Positions 6,194-6,472 of a DNA stretch of 6,472 nt are shown here, piece after piece. Positions within the stretch are counted from its first letter, which is position 1, and each line of letters opens with the position of its first letter. The position numbers and the translations under genes were made by a program. The DNA lies in assembly GCA_003524705.1 (NCBI GenBank), contig DQGV01000063.1:1-6472 (forward strand), in the 5' to 3' direction. This stretch comes from Anaerolineae bacterium (GTDB lineage Bacteria; Chloroflexota; Anaerolineae; Anaerolineales; Villigracilaceae). Under the pieces are notes generated by a model. That model was given only the letters and a program-made list of their open reading frames with translations, was not told the DNA's origin and ran no database searches.

Positions 6194-6472
6194 TTATTTA
6201 TTAATCTTCACCCTCATCACAAACCTGTTGACTCCCCCAAAACGATACTTATAATCTTCATCCCCACGCATGAAATCGAATTCGTAGCGATTATTATCAC
6301 AACACCACTGGATTGTATGAGCAAGTAAAACCCAGCCTGGGGATAAATCTCTGTGTGCTTGACTGACGCCAGAGTTATAACCCCACAATTTATTTTCATA
6401 GTCAAAATTCAAAGAAGCGGCGGTTTTGACTCCGTCTATTTCTAAAAATCCGAGCCACAGATAATTATTTTT
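6194..6472 (-). CDS. GNAT acetyltransferase of the BioF2/FemAB-like type, C-terminal part only
   Basis: The frame is open from the right edge to TAA at 6194-6196, giving 92 residues; the N-terminus lies outside the window. Visible family marks, in order, are LGFLEIDGVKTAASLNF (residues 7-23), the LSPGWVLL segment (43-50), which in GNAT folds leads into the helix at the acyl-CoA site, and FDFMRGDEDYKYRFGG (65-80), the typical ending DFxRGDexYKxRwG of Acetyltransf_6 (CelD/BcsL-like) proteins. Members transfer acyl or aminoacyl groups in cell-envelope or polysaccharide synthesis; the substrate here cannot be told. A TTG at 6412 lies mid-domain and is not a start. It lies upstream of the 641-aa gene on the same strand, 110 bp away, but that gene has its own promoter. 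Confidence 0.85.
   Translation of the reverse strand, partial: KNNYLWLGFLEIDGVKTAASLNFDYENKLWGYNSGVSQAHRDLSPGWVLLAHTIQWCCDNNRYEFDFMRGDEDYKYRFGGVNRFVMRVKINK

Noticed and set aside
6174..6195. AT-rich imperfect hairpin (AAAATTTGT, loop ATAA, ACATATTTT) at the end of the acetyltransferase gene
   Set aside because: Eight of nine pairs match but nearly all are A-T, it overlaps the stop codon, and no U-tract follows on the minus strand, so it is not a convincing terminator.

Overview
The window looks like chromosomal DNA from a free-living, probably environmental bacterium. A membrane sensor with tandem GAF domains stands next to an aspartase/fumarase-family enzyme, and a 9-bp-period CACGAAGGA-type extragenic repeat follows. 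From memory this combination suggests Chloroflexota (Anaerolineae-like), but that is only a guess. Hand counts of single lines put the enzyme gene at about 40-50% GC, the small membrane protein at 30-35%, and the large unknown gene at only 22-32%.

Layout. (1) Positions 1-1864, minus strand: the N-terminal 621 residues of a sensor protein (six likely membrane helices, two GAF domains, start of a PAS domain). Its output domain lies beyond the left edge. (2) A 32-bp divergent gap holds overlapping -10 elements on both strands. (3) 1897-3411, plus strand: an aspartase-type member of the class II fumarase/aspartase superfamily. (4) 3421-3488: an extragenic inverted repeat built of 9-bp units. (5) 3514-4152, plus strand: a 212-aa multi-pass membrane protein of unknown function. 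(6) 4158-6083, minus strand, convergent with the previous gene across a 5-bp gap: a 641-aa AT-rich orphan with two C-terminal membrane helices, its own extended -10 promoter and a strong ribosome binding site. (7) 6194-6472, minus strand: the C-terminal 92 residues of a BioF2/FemAB-like GNAT acetyltransferase entering from the right edge.

How the genes relate. The sensor and the enzyme may share control, because their start regions are back to back with interlocking promoters. The 641-aa gene looks like an independently transcribed accessory gene inserted between ordinary genes. It is the best candidate here for something undescribed: large helical cytoplasmic part, then a two-helix membrane anchor whose layout recalls CorA channels but lacks the GMN motif. 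No complete known defence system, mobile element, CRISPR array, tRNA or rRNA is visible.
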